A stretch of DNA of 64,000 nucleotides from Mangrovihabitans endophyticus (GTDB taxonomy: Bacteria; Actinomycetota; Actinomycetes; Mycobacteriales; Micromonosporaceae): NCBI RefSeq assembly GCF_014646155.1, contig NZ_BMMX01000004.1:40980-104979 (forward strand), in the 5' to 3' direction. Below are positions 1 through 8,024 of the stretch, in pieces. How positions within the stretch are numbered: the stretch's first letter is position 1; every line of letters begins with the position of its first letter. The notes beneath the pieces were generated by a model. It had not been told where the DNA came from and made no database searches. It saw only the letters and a program-made list of their open reading frames with translations. The translations under genes and the position numbers were made by a program.

Positions 1-22
1 GGCGGCTCCGGACGCTGCTGCG

Positions 23-1726
23 GTGCCCGACGCGGCTGCGGCGGACGGCGCGGCGGCGGACGGCGTACGCAAATCCGGATGGCGCCGCTGGCTGCCGCTG
101 GTGGGAGTGATCGGCTTCATCGCGTCCTGTGCCGTCGCGATGCTCCTGATTCTGGGCTTCAGCAGCGGCATCACCGGGCTGCTGGTGGGCCTTGTCGCCG
201 CGATTCTGCCGGTGCCGGTGCTGGCCAGCAGCTTTCTCTGGCTCGATCGGTATGAGCCGGAACCCACCAAATATCTCGTGTTCTGCTTCGCCTGGGGCGC
301 CTCGGTGGCGACCCTGGTCGCGCTCGGTGTGAACACCGGCGTGGCAGCTCTGTTCGACAAGATCGGGCTGCCCGAAGCCCTGGTCGCCGTGCTCGTCGCA
401 CCGTTCATCGAGGAGTCGATGAAGGCCGCCGGTCCGATTCTGCTGTTCTGGCGTCGCCGCCGCGAATGGTCGGGCATCACCGACGGCATCGTGTACTGCG
501 GGCTGTCCGCGCTCGGTTTCGCGATGGTGGAGAACGTCCTCTACCTCGGAGGTCACGGGTACGCTGCGGGCGCCGACCAGTACGGCCCGGCGACCGGCAT
601 CCAGAACGTGTTCCTCATCTTCATCGTGCGGATCCTGTTCACCGGCTTCGCGCACCCGCTGTTCACCTCGATGTCCGGCATCGGCCTGGGACTGGCCTCA
701 CGCTCCCCGGACCGGCGCGTGCGCTGGCTCGCTCCGATCGCCGGTCTTCTGCTGGCGATGATCCTGCACGGCACCTTCAACCTGCTTCCGACGCTGTCGG
801 TGGCGACCGGCCAGTCGCTGATCATGCTGTACGGCTACATCGGCTTCATGGTGCCGTTCTTCTTCGCGGTGGTCGGTTTCGCCATCGCCCTGCGTAGCTG
901 GGAGGGCCGGCTCAGCGAGCGCGTGCTTCCGCTCTATGTCCGTACGGGGTGGCTGTCGCCGCCCGAGGTGGCTGCCCTGGGGAGCCTGGGGCGTCGGCAC
1001 TCGGCCCGGCGGTGGGCCAAGCGAGTGGCGGGCCCGGACGGGGTCAAGGCGATGCGTGCGTTCCAGTTCGCGGCGACGCGTCTCGCCATCCTCCGGGACG
1101 GCCTGCAACGAGGCCTCGAACGCAGCCCGGAAGAACTGGCCAAGACGACGGAGGAGGAGCGTCGGCTGCTGGTCAGCATCCTCGACCACCGGGCAGCCTT
1201 CACCGGCCGGGACCCGCAGATGCCGCAGGCATGGTGGGACGGCAACCGGTATCGGGTGGCCTTCCCGGACGGTACGACCAGGACGGTCGACCCGCCGGAG
1301 GAGCCGGTCGTGCCCGTGCCGGTGCGTCTGGCACCGATGCCTCAGCCGGTGACGGCGCCGCCCTTCTACGGTCAGCCGGGGTACCCGCCCTACGGTCAGC
1401 CGGGGTACGGCCGGCCGGTCTACGGCGCACCCGGTCACGGCCCGCAGTGGGGCCCACAGTGGGGCCCGCAGTGGGGCCCACAGTGGGGCCAACCCGGACA
1501 GCAGTGGGGTGCACCCCCGCAGTGGCCGGCCCAACAGCAGTGGCCGGCGCAGCAACAGCAGTGGCCGGCGCAGCAACAGCAGTGGCCGGCCCAACCGCAG
1601 TGGCCGGCCCAACAGCAGTGGCCGGCGCAGCAGCAGTGGCCGGCGCAGCAACAGTGGGGGGAACCGCCGCCCGATGCGGACCGGCGGCACGATGGCGAAC
1701 CCGGGAACCCGGGACCTCAGAGGTAG
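23..1726 (+). CDS. PrsW-family intramembrane metalloprotease with Gln/Trp/Pro-repeat tail
   Basis: Multi-pass membrane protein of the PrsW (CPBP-like) glutamic-type protease family, which cleaves membrane substrates such as anti-sigma factors; the substrate here is unknown. About eight hydrophobic segments fill residues 20-300. The diagnostic EExxK motif is EESMK at residues 130-134, with histidines near residues 210 (AHPLF) and 248 (LHGTF). After a cytoplasmic linker, the C-terminal ~110 residues are a disordered tail of GPQWGPQW and QQWPAQ repeats that PrsW proteins do not need for catalysis. The GTG at 23 is the first start in view, but the frame stays open to the window edge, so the N-terminus may be longer. 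Its 3' end overlaps the opposing GroES-like gene by 10 bp. Confidence 0.85.
   Translation: MPDAAAADGAAADGVRKSGWRRWLPLVGVIGFIASCAVAMLLILGFSSGITGLLVGLVAAILPVPVLASSFLWLDRYEPEPTKYLVFCFAWGASVATLVALGVNTGVAALFDKIGLPEALVAVLVAPFIEESMKAAGPILLFWRRRREWSGITDGIVYCGLSALGFAMVENVLYLGGHGYAAGADQYGPATGIQNVFLIFIVRILFTGFAHPLFTSMSGIGLGLASRSPDRRVRWLAPIAGLLLAMILHGTFNLLPTLSVATGQSLIMLYGYIGFMVPFFFAVVGFAIALRSWEGRLSERVLPLYVRTGWLSPPEVAALGSLGRRHSARRWAKRVAGPDGVKAMRAFQFAATRLAILRDGLQRGLERSPEELAKTTEEERRLLVSILDHRAAFTGRDPQMPQAWWDGNRYRVAFPDGTTRTVDPPEEPVVPVPVRLAPMPQPVTAPPFYGQPGYPPYGQPGYGRPVYGAPGHGPQWGPQWGPQWGPQWGQPGQQWGAPPQWPAQQQWPAQQQQWPAQQQQWPAQPQWPAQQQWPAQQQWPAQQQWGEPPPDADRRHDGEPGNPGPQR
1500..1660 (+). repeat. in-frame tandem repeat encoding QQWPAQ units
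   Basis: Imperfect 15-24 bp direct repeats built on cagtggccggcgcagcaa encode the Q/W/P-rich tail of the PrsW-like protein. A related GGCCCGCAGTGG block lies just upstream (about 1438-1490). All changes keep the frame, which fits repeat expansion by slippage within a disordered domain. Confidence 0.8.
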
Positions 1727-2046
1727 AGACCGGTCCCGTCCGACTCCACCCTGCTGGCCGCCACCGCGTGCACATCCCGTTCGCGCAGCAGCACGTACTC
1801 CTTGCCGTGCAGCTCGACCTCGGATCGGTCGTCGGGGTCGAAGAGGACCCGGTCTCCGATGATGATCGAGCGGACGTTGGGTCCGATGCCGACGGCGGTC
1901 GCCCAGGAAAGCCGGCGTCCCATCGAGGCTGTCGCCGGAATCACGATGCCGGCCGATGATCGCCGTTCGCCCTCCTTGCCTTCGAGCTGAACCAGGACGC
2001 GGTCGTGCAGCATGCGGATCGGCAGCGCAGAGGTGTCGGTGCTCAC
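1717..2046 (-). CDS. GroES-like co-chaperonin family protein
   Basis: A 109-residue protein with the Cpn10 fold: RMLHDRVLVQLE at the N-terminus, a mobile-loop region (SSAGIVIPATAS) and the closing beta strands GDRVLFDPDD and LHGKEYVLLRERDV. Most GroES proteins have about 95-100 residues. No groEL is adjacent, so this is probably one of the extra stand-alone GroES paralogues of actinobacteria rather than the main groES. The frame is open 39 codons further upstream, but GTG at 2046 is preferred because a TACCGT -10 box ends 7 nt before it, giving a leaderless mRNA. It converges with the PrsW-like gene. Confidence 0.75.
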   Translation of the reverse strand: MSTDTSALPIRMLHDRVLVQLEGKEGERRSSAGIVIPATASMGRRLSWATAVGIGPNVRSIIIGDRVLFDPDDRSEVELHGKEYVLLRERDVHAVAASRVESDGTGLYL

Positions 2047-2053
2047 GCAGCAG

Positions 2054-2059
2054 ACGGTA
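2054..2059 (-). promoter_or_regulatory. -10 box (TACCGT) of a leaderless promoter for the GroES-like gene
   Basis: TACCGT on the minus strand matches the actinobacterial TANNNT -10 consensus and ends 7 nt before the GTG at 2046, so transcription would start at or next to the start codon. The position is seen; function is inferred from the same spacing at other genes in this window. Confidence 0.5.
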
Positions 2060-2223
2060 CGCCCGCTTGTGCTGCGCCGATCGTCGGGACACCTGGCGCG
2101 TCGGATCACCGGGCGCGTCGCACTTGGGCGCGTCGGCTGGTTTGCCGGATCGCGGCGCGCCACAGTGAATGCGCGCGGCGACTACCGTGGTGCACCGCGT
2201 GAGAACAGCGAGGGGGTGGACGG

Positions 2224-3486
2224 TTGAGCCGCCTGCGGAACGTCCAGCTAAATGTTCGCAAGGCCTTCGACAGCGGCCGTGAATCCGTGCGTGCGGCTCG
2301 CCAGCATCGCGGTGCCGAGATCGCGGAGCGGAACGTGGAATTCGCGCCGCCGCCGCCGGACAGCGCCGCCGAGCACGAGTCCACGTCCAGCCGTGACGAC
2401 GCCGAGGTGCCGCACTCGTTGCGCATCGCGGCCGCCTGGTCCTGGCGGCTCATCGTGGTCGGGCTGGTCGGCTGGGTCCTGCTCCGGCTGATCGGAATCG
2501 TCAGCATCGTCGTCATCCCGCTGGCCGTGGCGCTGCTGCTGTCCGCACTGCTCGGTCCCGCGGTTGGGTGGATGCGCCACCTGCGGCTGCCGCCGTCACT
2601 CGCCACGTTCCTGGTGATGATCTGTGGTCTGGCCGCGGTGGCGGGCACCCTCACCCTGGTCGTCAACCAGTTCATCGACGGCCTGCCGCAGCTCACCAGC
2701 AACGCCAGCGCCGGCGTCCGGCAGATCCAGGAGTGGGCTCGCACCGGGCCGCTGCATCTGTCCGACGATCAGGTCGATCAGGCGATCAATTCGCTGCAGG
2801 ACTGGGTGAACGCGCACACGTCACAGCTCACGGCCACCGGTGTGGCCACCGCGGCCACGCTGGCCGAGTTGCTGACCGGGATGCTGCTGGTGCTGTTCGC
2901 CACGTTCTTCTTCCTGCGCGACGGACGCAAGATCTGGCGTTTCATCGTGCGCCTGTTCCCGGTCAATGCCCGGTGGAGCCTGGCCGACGCCGGGGACGCT
3001 AGCTGGGCGACGCTAGGCGCCTACGTCCGGGCCACCGTCCTGGTCGCGTTCATCGACGCGGTGGGCATCGGTTTCGCCCTGCTGATCCTGCGGGTCCCGT
3101 TCCCGTTCCCGCTGGCCGCCCTGGTCTTCCTGGGCGCGTTCGTGCCGATCGTCGGTGCCAGCGTCTCCGGCGCGGTGGCCGTGCTCGTCGCACTGGTGGA
3201 TCAGGGCTGGGTGATCGCCCTGATCCTGCTCGGTGCCGTGATCCTGGTGCAGCAGGTGGAAGGACATGTCCTGCAGCCGCTGATCATGGGACGCGCGGTG
3301 GCGATCCATCCGCTTGCGGTCATCGTCGGGATCGCCTCCGGGGTCATTCTGGCCGGGATCATCGGCGCGCTTGTCGCGGTGCCGTTGATCGCGGTCCTGA
3401 ACACGGGCGTGCGGCGTCTGGCGCGGCGGCACCCGGAGGTGCCGCCGAGCGCCGTGGTGGTGTCAGGACACGGCGAGGCGCCGTAG
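2224..3486 (+). CDS. AI-2E family transporter (PerM/UPF0118)
   Basis: A 420-residue inner-membrane protein of the AI-2E/PerM family, whose members export small molecules or exchange ions; the substrate is unknown here. Residues 1-60 are a charged cytoplasmic stretch. Two hydrophobic segments follow (about 75-140), then a soluble domain (QFIDGLPQLTSNASAGVRQIQEW) and the conserved C-terminal membrane block with PFPFPLAALVFLGAFVPIVGA and LVQQVEGHVLQPLIMGRAV, the family signature. The start is TTG, placed by a GAGGGGGTGG ribosome-binding sequence about 9 nt upstream. The 3' end overlaps the opposing helicase gene by 24 bp. Confidence 0.88.
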   Translation: MSRLRNVQLNVRKAFDSGRESVRAARQHRGAEIAERNVEFAPPPPDSAAEHESTSSRDDAEVPHSLRIAAAWSWRLIVVGLVGWVLLRLIGIVSIVVIPLAVALLLSALLGPAVGWMRHLRLPPSLATFLVMICGLAAVAGTLTLVVNQFIDGLPQLTSNASAGVRQIQEWARTGPLHLSDDQVDQAINSLQDWVNAHTSQLTATGVATAATLAELLTGMLLVLFATFFFLRDGRKIWRFIVRLFPVNARWSLADAGDASWATLGAYVRATVLVAFIDAVGIGFALLILRVPFPFPLAALVFLGAFVPIVGASVSGAVAVLVALVDQGWVIALILLGAVILVQQVEGHVLQPLIMGRAVAIHPLAVIVGIASGVILAGIIGALVAVPLIAVLNTGVRRLARRHPEVPPSAVVVSGHGEAP

Positions 3487-5568
3487 CGCGCCGACCGCCA
3501 CCTCACGCCGACACGTGTACCAGAACGGTGGCAACGACTTGCGCAGGAAGGCGCCGTACCCGCGTGCCGTCTCCAAACGGGAGTCCAGCACTGCCACCAC
3601 GCCCTTGTCGCCGGTGGAGCGGATCAGTCGCCCGACCCCCTGCGCGAGGCGGACCGCGGCGATGGGCACGCTGACCGACGCGAAGCCGGAACCGCCCGCG
3701 GCGTCCACCGCCGCGCTGCGCGCGGCGGCCAGCGGCTCGTCCGGCCGGGGGAACGGCAGCCGGTCGATCACCACGAGCTGGCAGGCGTCGCCCGGCACGT
3801 CCACGCCCTGCCAGAGGCTCATCACCCCGAACAGGCAGCTAGCCCGGTCCTCGCGGAACTTGCGGACCAGCAGCGGCAGCGTCTCCTCGCCCTGCAGCAG
3901 GACCGGCAGATCGGTGCGTGCCCGGACCAGCTCCGCGGCCTGGGTGGCGGCCCGGCGCGAGGAGAACAGGCCGAGCGTCCGGCCGCCGAGGGCACCGATC
4001 AGTTCGAGCAGTTCCTCGCCCGCGCCGCCCGGCAGCCCGGAAGCAGCGGGTCTCGGCAGGTGGGCGGCGACGTAGAGGATGCCCTGTTTCCCGTAGTCGA
4101 AGGGCGAGCCCACGTCGAGCGAGCTCCAGCCCTCGCCGCGGGCGGGCTGGGACGGGCCGGACTGCGCCGACGTCGGCTGGGTGGGCGCGACGGCGCTCAC
4201 CGGCAGGCCCAGCGATCTGGCCACCGTGTCGAAGCGCCCGCCCAAGGCCAGGGTGGCCGACGTGGCGACCACGGTGCGGTCCTGGTAGAGGCGGTTGGCC
4301 AGGGTGCCGGCCACCGACAGGGGCGCCACCACGAGAGCCCGCCGGCCGTGGCCGAGATCGGATTTCTCCACCCAGGCGACGTCGTGATCGGACTCCTCCA
4401 TGAGCCGCTGCGCGGTGTCCGACAACTCGTCCAGGGTGGCCTTGGCCTGCTGCTTGCGGACCGGGTCGGGGTCGTCCGCCTTGATCTCGCCGACGCCCTG
4501 CAACGCGGCGCGGGTCGCCTTGTCCAGCAGCAGCACACCCTGCGCCAGGCCGGGGGGCATCCCGCTGGTCAGGCGCCCGGCCGGCGTGTCGCCGAGCCCG
4601 ACCGTCAGCGCGTCGGCGGCCTCGGACAGCGACTCCGCGACCGCCGGGGAGAGCAGCGGCCGGGCCCGCTTGGCGGCGCGTTCCACGGCCTCCGGCGTCA
4701 GCTCCGCCTGAGCCGCGGAGGAGACGCGGTCGGCCAGCTCGTGCGCCTCGTCGATGACGAGCAGCTTGTGCGGCGGAACGATGGCGCGCTCGGCGATCAT
4801 GTCGACGGCCAGCAGGCTGTGGTTGGTGACCACGATGTCCGCCTCGCGGGCGCGCACACGGGAGGCTTCCGCGAAACACTCGTTCCCGTACGGGCACCGG
4901 CCCGCGCCGACGCAGTCCCTGGCCGGCATGGACACCTGACGCCAAGCCGTGTCGTCGACGCCCGGATCCAACTCGTCGCGATCGCCGGTGGCAGTCTTGT
5001 CCGCCCACGCCTGCAGGCGCTGGATCTGCTTGCCGAGACGGCCGGCCTCGCCCAGCCAGCGCGGCGGCGCGTCGTCGAACAGTGAGTCGGTCGGAGCCTC
5101 CTCGTCGGCGTGTTCCATCTTGGCCATGCACAGGTAGTGATGGCGGCCCTTCAGCACCGCGAACGTCGGGCGGCGACCCAGCACCGGCTCGACCGCCTGC
5201 GCCAGCCGCGGCAGGTCGTGCTCGACCAGTTGGTTCTGCAGTGCCAGGGTGGCCGTGGACACCACCACCGGCCCGTCCACCAGCAGGGCGGGCGTGAGAT
5301 AGGCCAGCGACTTGCCGGTGCCGGTGCCCGCCTGGACCAGCAGGTGCTCCCGATCGGTGACCGCCTTCTCGATGGCGGCGGCCATGGCCTCCTGACCGGG
5401 GCGGGTGGCGCCGCCGGGAACCGCCTGCACCGCGGCGGCGAGCAGGTCCGACGCGTCGGCGCGCCCGGGCCGGCGGCGTGCCCCCTTCCCGGCGGCCGGA
5501 GCCGCCTCGGACGGGGCCCCGGCGGAGGGCGTGGTGGTGGCGGCGGCGGAGCGGGCGACGGCAGACAC
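3463..5568 (-). CDS. dinG: ATP-dependent DNA helicase, DinG/XPD (Rad3) family
   Basis: A 701-residue superfamily-2 helicase that unwinds DNA, probably during repair. Walker A is GTGTGKS at residues 81-87, the DEAH box is at 273-276, and motif VI is GVGRLIRSTGDKG near the C-terminus. Four cysteines (about 147, 219, 225 and 231; HYLC, RDCVG, RCPYG, NECF) lie between motifs I and II in the arrangement that holds the [4Fe-4S] cluster of XPD/DinG enzymes. The frame is open for another 177 codons upstream, across a divergent gene. The GTG at 5568 is chosen because a TACCGT -10 box ends 6 nt before it. Confidence 0.9.
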   Translation of the reverse strand: MSAVARSAAATTTPSAGAPSEAAPAAGKGARRRPGRADASDLLAAAVQAVPGGATRPGQEAMAAAIEKAVTDREHLLVQAGTGTGKSLAYLTPALLVDGPVVVSTATLALQNQLVEHDLPRLAQAVEPVLGRRPTFAVLKGRHHYLCMAKMEHADEEAPTDSLFDDAPPRWLGEAGRLGKQIQRLQAWADKTATGDRDELDPGVDDTAWRQVSMPARDCVGAGRCPYGNECFAEASRVRAREADIVVTNHSLLAVDMIAERAIVPPHKLLVIDEAHELADRVSSAAQAELTPEAVERAAKRARPLLSPAVAESLSEAADALTVGLGDTPAGRLTSGMPPGLAQGVLLLDKATRAALQGVGEIKADDPDPVRKQQAKATLDELSDTAQRLMEESDHDVAWVEKSDLGHGRRALVVAPLSVAGTLANRLYQDRTVVATSATLALGGRFDTVARSLGLPVSAVAPTQPTSAQSGPSQPARGEGWSSLDVGSPFDYGKQGILYVAAHLPRPAASGLPGGAGEELLELIGALGGRTLGLFSSRRAATQAAELVRARTDLPVLLQGEETLPLLVRKFREDRASCLFGVMSLWQGVDVPGDACQLVVIDRLPFPRPDEPLAAARSAAVDAAGGSGFASVSVPIAAVRLAQGVGRLIRSTGDKGVVAVLDSRLETARGYGAFLRKSLPPFWYTCRREVAVGALRRLAVS

Positions 5569-5574
5569 GGCAAG

Positions 5575-5580
5575 ACGGTA
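5575..5580 (-). promoter_or_regulatory. -10 box (TACCGT) of a leaderless promoter for the dinG-like gene
   Basis: TACCGT on the minus strand ends 6 nt before the GTG at 5568. Together with the divergent TAGGGT at 5613-5618 it makes a compact 57-bp divergent promoter region with no room for 5' leaders. Confidence 0.5.
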
Positions 5581-5612
5581 CCCGCCGACACCGACACAAC
5601 GGTCGTACCCGT

Positions 5613-5618
5613 TAGGGT
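5613..5618 (+). promoter_or_regulatory. -10 box (TAGGGT) of a leaderless promoter for the DUF402 gene
   Basis: TAGGGT lies 7 nt before the ATG at 5626. No convincing TTGACA-like -35 was found at the expected distance. Confidence 0.5.
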
Positions 5619-5625
5619 TCTTGTC

Positions 5626-6132
5626 ATGCCGAGCGAGATGGTCCGGGTGGTCTACACCAAGTACGACGGTTCGGCCCATCGGGACTACCCGGCACGTCGG
5701 CTGCACACCGATGACCTGGGCATCTGGGTGGGTGTGACACGCGGGACGGAGTCCGTCTACCACGGGCGCCCCTCGGTGGAACAGATCCCGTTCGTGCTCC
5801 TCATCCCGCACGAGGCGTGGTGGACCGGGATGTTCAACCCACCGCCGCGGACCAGTGAGGTCTATTGCGACATCACCACCCCGGCGCGGTGGGACGGCGA
5901 CACCGTGCACATCATCGACCTCGACCTCGACGTGGTCCGCCGTCGCGACACCGGCGTGGTGGAGCTGCGCGATGAGGACGAGTTCGAGCTGCACCGGCGG
6001 CGCTATGGCTACCCGGAGGACGTGGTGAGCTCGGCACACGCCGCTTCCGGGCACCTGCTCGGCGCGCTGCGGGACAGCGTCGAGCCGTTCGCGACGCACT
6101 TTCGCAAGTGGTTGTCGCTCGTCGCCGCCTGA
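5626..6132 (+). CDS. DUF402 domain-containing protein
   Basis: A 168-residue protein made almost wholly of a DUF402 (FomD-like) domain. It has the typical core: VYTKYDGSAHRDYPARRL, YHGRP, PHEAWWTGMFN, YCDITTPARWDGDTVHIIDLDLDV and DEDEFELHR. Members include nucleoside di/triphosphatases and the fosfomycin-pathway hydrolase FomD; the Tyr-Cys-Asp-Ile and Asp-Leu-Asp-Leu-Asp segments would give the divalent-metal site by homology. No biosynthetic genes flank it, so a specific substrate cannot be named. The start is the ATG behind the leaderless -10 box; it is divergent from dinG. Confidence 0.8.
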   Translation: MPSEMVRVVYTKYDGSAHRDYPARRLHTDDLGIWVGVTRGTESVYHGRPSVEQIPFVLLIPHEAWWTGMFNPPPRTSEVYCDITTPARWDGDTVHIIDLDLDVVRRRDTGVVELRDEDEFELHRRRYGYPEDVVSSAHAASGHLLGALRDSVEPFATHFRKWLSLVAA

Positions 6133-6287
6133 GTTCTTTCACCGTCACGGGACCGGCATCGGCCCGGCATTGCGGATTTTCTGTACGACATGGCCCTGCC
6201 GGGAGTGTCAGATATGACACAGTGGTTTGAGCGTTTTGGGAGCTAGATCCCTTTTCGTCCGGACTGAGGTGTCAGGAGGCGGGCTCG

Positions 6288-7289
6288 ATGGCGGATGACC
6301 TCACACTGTTCGCGGGCGGTGTGACCGGCGCGGCGGGCGCGATCGGCGTGGCGTCGATCGGACTCCACCTGTTGCGCCGCCCCGGCCGCTATCTGCCCGG
6401 CGGCCACGCCGTGGTCAGCGATGCGGTGCGCGATCCGCTCCCCGCGGTGCTGCGGCGCGGGCTCGCCGGCATGACCGTTCCGGTGTGGCCCGGTCCGACC
6501 GGTGAGCTCTTCCTCGGCCGTGGCGCCGCGCGTCCCGGCCACACACTCCGCCGTCGGGTTCTGGCGCCGCTGTCCGCACGGGCCGGGGCCAACGGTGGCC
6601 GCCTCTGCCGCGACCAGCGCGTGCCGTTCCGCTTGGTGATCGAGTTCGCCGGGGCGCACCGCGACCCGCAGGCCCTGCTTCGCGCGTACCGGAAACTGGA
6701 CCAGCAGTTGCACGCGCACGCCGCCGTGCTGAGCTGTTGCGACGACGGTCGGTTGACGCCCGGAGCGGTGACCGTCGCGGTGTCCGGCATCGTGGACGCC
6801 AGGGAGTTGCTGGCCGCGGAGCGGACCCGGTACGCGTTCGTGGACGGTTCGTTCGACGATGTCGGTTCGAGCATGGTCCCGCCGACGCTGGCACCGATGA
6901 TCAGCGAGCCGTGGTCACGCCGGTTCGGCTGGGACGGGCAGGAGCCGATTCCCGCCGAGGAGCGGCATCTGCTGCACGCGATGGTGCGGGCGGCGCACGC
7001 GGACGGTCGTACGGTACGGATCACCGGTCTGTCCCAGGGGTCACGGCGTGCCCGGCGGGCGATCTGGATCGAACTCGCCGCCGCCGGCGTGGACGTGATC
7101 GCCGACGCCGACCAGCGCGGCCTGGCGCGCCACCTGCGGCGCCGGTCGACGGCCCCGGCGCAGACGCCGACGAGGACCGCGCCGTCCCCCCGCCTGGCGC
7201 CGGCCGGTGCGGCGCGGTTCGACGCCGCTCGGGGTGACGAGCGCCCGAATGATCACGGCTCGGGCGATCTTGACACCACTGCAGGTTAA
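6288..7289 (+). CDS. AIM6/PI-PLC-like fold protein, apparently catalytically inactive
   Basis: A 333-residue protein. Residues 1-25 form an N-terminal membrane anchor (GVTGAAGAIGVASIGLHLL). From about residue 40 it follows the layout of the AIM6-like PLC/GDPD-fold family: SDAVRDPLPAVLRRGLAGMT, LLRAYRKLDQQL, RYAFVDGSFDDVGSSMVP, AEERHLLHAMVRAAHADGRTVRI and AAAGVDVIADADQRGL. The usual catalytic His (AHNDY), the Glu/Asp pair (ExDVW) and the second His (AHD) appear as SDAVR, MTVPVW and LGRG, so hydrolase activity is doubtful. The match is by eye and distant. The start is set by an AGGAGG ribosome-binding site at about 6272. The tail after residue 285 is Pro/Arg-rich and disordered. Confidence 0.5.
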   Translation: MADDLTLFAGGVTGAAGAIGVASIGLHLLRRPGRYLPGGHAVVSDAVRDPLPAVLRRGLAGMTVPVWPGPTGELFLGRGAARPGHTLRRRVLAPLSARAGANGGRLCRDQRVPFRLVIEFAGAHRDPQALLRAYRKLDQQLHAHAAVLSCCDDGRLTPGAVTVAVSGIVDARELLAAERTRYAFVDGSFDDVGSSMVPPTLAPMISEPWSRRFGWDGQEPIPAEERHLLHAMVRAAHADGRTVRITGLSQGSRRARRAIWIELAAAGVDVIADADQRGLARHLRRRSTAPAQTPTRTAPSPRLAPAGAARFDAARGDERPNDHGSGDLDTTAG

Positions 7290-7394
7290 ATTCGCCTGTA
7301 CCGAGGGTGAACGGGGGTAGGCGGGCGCGGCAACCCGGGCCGCATTCCCTAGCATTCCCCGGAGATCCGCTCACCCGAGATCGAGGTTCGCGCC

Positions 7395-8021
7395 GTGAAG
7401 TTCTCCTTCCGCCCCACCGAGGGCGCCTTTTACGACCTCTTCACCCGCGCGGCGAAGAACCTGGTGCGGGGCACCGAGCTGCTCAACGAGCTCGCCCTGC
7501 CAGGCGTCGACGTCCAATCGGTGAGTGAACGGCTGACCGACGTGGAGCACGACAGCGACCAGATCACGCACGACCTCTACAAGAAGATCAACTCAACGTT
7601 CATCACGCCGTTCGACCGCGCCGACATCTACTCGCTCGGCTCCCAGCTCGATGACGTGATGGACCACTTGGAAGCGGTCGGCAACCTGCTCTACCTCTAC
7701 GGGCTGACCGAGTTGCCGTCGCTGCCCCGCGAGATGCACGAGCTCGTGACGGTCCTCGACCAGCAGGCGAAGATCACCGCGGACGCCATGCCCAAGCTGA
7801 GCGCGATGAAGGGCCTGGAGGAGTACTGGATCGAGATCAACCGGCTGGAGAACGACGGCGACCGGGCCTACCGGATGCTGTTGGTGCGGCTGTTCTCCGG
7901 TGAGTACGACGCGCTCACGGTGCTCAAGATGAAGGAGGTGGCCGACGAGATGGAGGCCGCCTGCGACGCCTTCGAGCACGTGGCCAACACCATCGAGACC
8001 ATTGCGGTCAAGGAGTCCTAG
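7395..8021 (+). CDS. DUF47 (PhoU-like) accessory protein of Pit phosphate transport
   Basis: A 208-residue all-helical DUF47/PhoU-related protein, starting FSFRPTEGAFYDLF. Members are encoded next to PiT transporters and are thought to control their activity or couple it to metal-phosphate balance. Conserved acidic helices are visible (ERLTDVEHDSDQITHDLYKKI, RADIYSLGSQLDDVMDHLEAVG, WIEINRLENDGDRAYRMLL), a likely metal-binding pattern. It lies 3 bp upstream of the Pit gene and is surely co-transcribed. A TAGCAT box at 7350-7355 could be its -10. Confidence 0.88.
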   Translation: MKFSFRPTEGAFYDLFTRAAKNLVRGTELLNELALPGVDVQSVSERLTDVEHDSDQITHDLYKKINSTFITPFDRADIYSLGSQLDDVMDHLEAVGNLLYLYGLTELPSLPREMHELVTVLDQQAKITADAMPKLSAMKGLEEYWIEINRLENDGDRAYRMLLVRLFSGEYDALTVLKMKEVADEMEAACDAFEHVANTIETIAVKES

Positions 8022-8024
8022 GCC

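Noticed and set aside
698..2092. 464-codon open frame antisense to the PrsW-like gene
   Set aside because: High-GC shadow frame; the sense strand has a clear protease domain, and the antisense translation is Arg-rich with no motif.
5569..6099. N-terminal extension of the dinG-like gene
   Set aside because: It would run antisense through the whole DUF402 gene. A -10 box and the start of homology support GTG at 5568.
7302..7312. PHO-box half-site upstream of the DUF47-pit operon
   Set aside because: cgagggtgaac resembles one GTTCACCCTCG unit on the minus strand, but the neighbouring 11 bp do not match, so only a single half-site is present.
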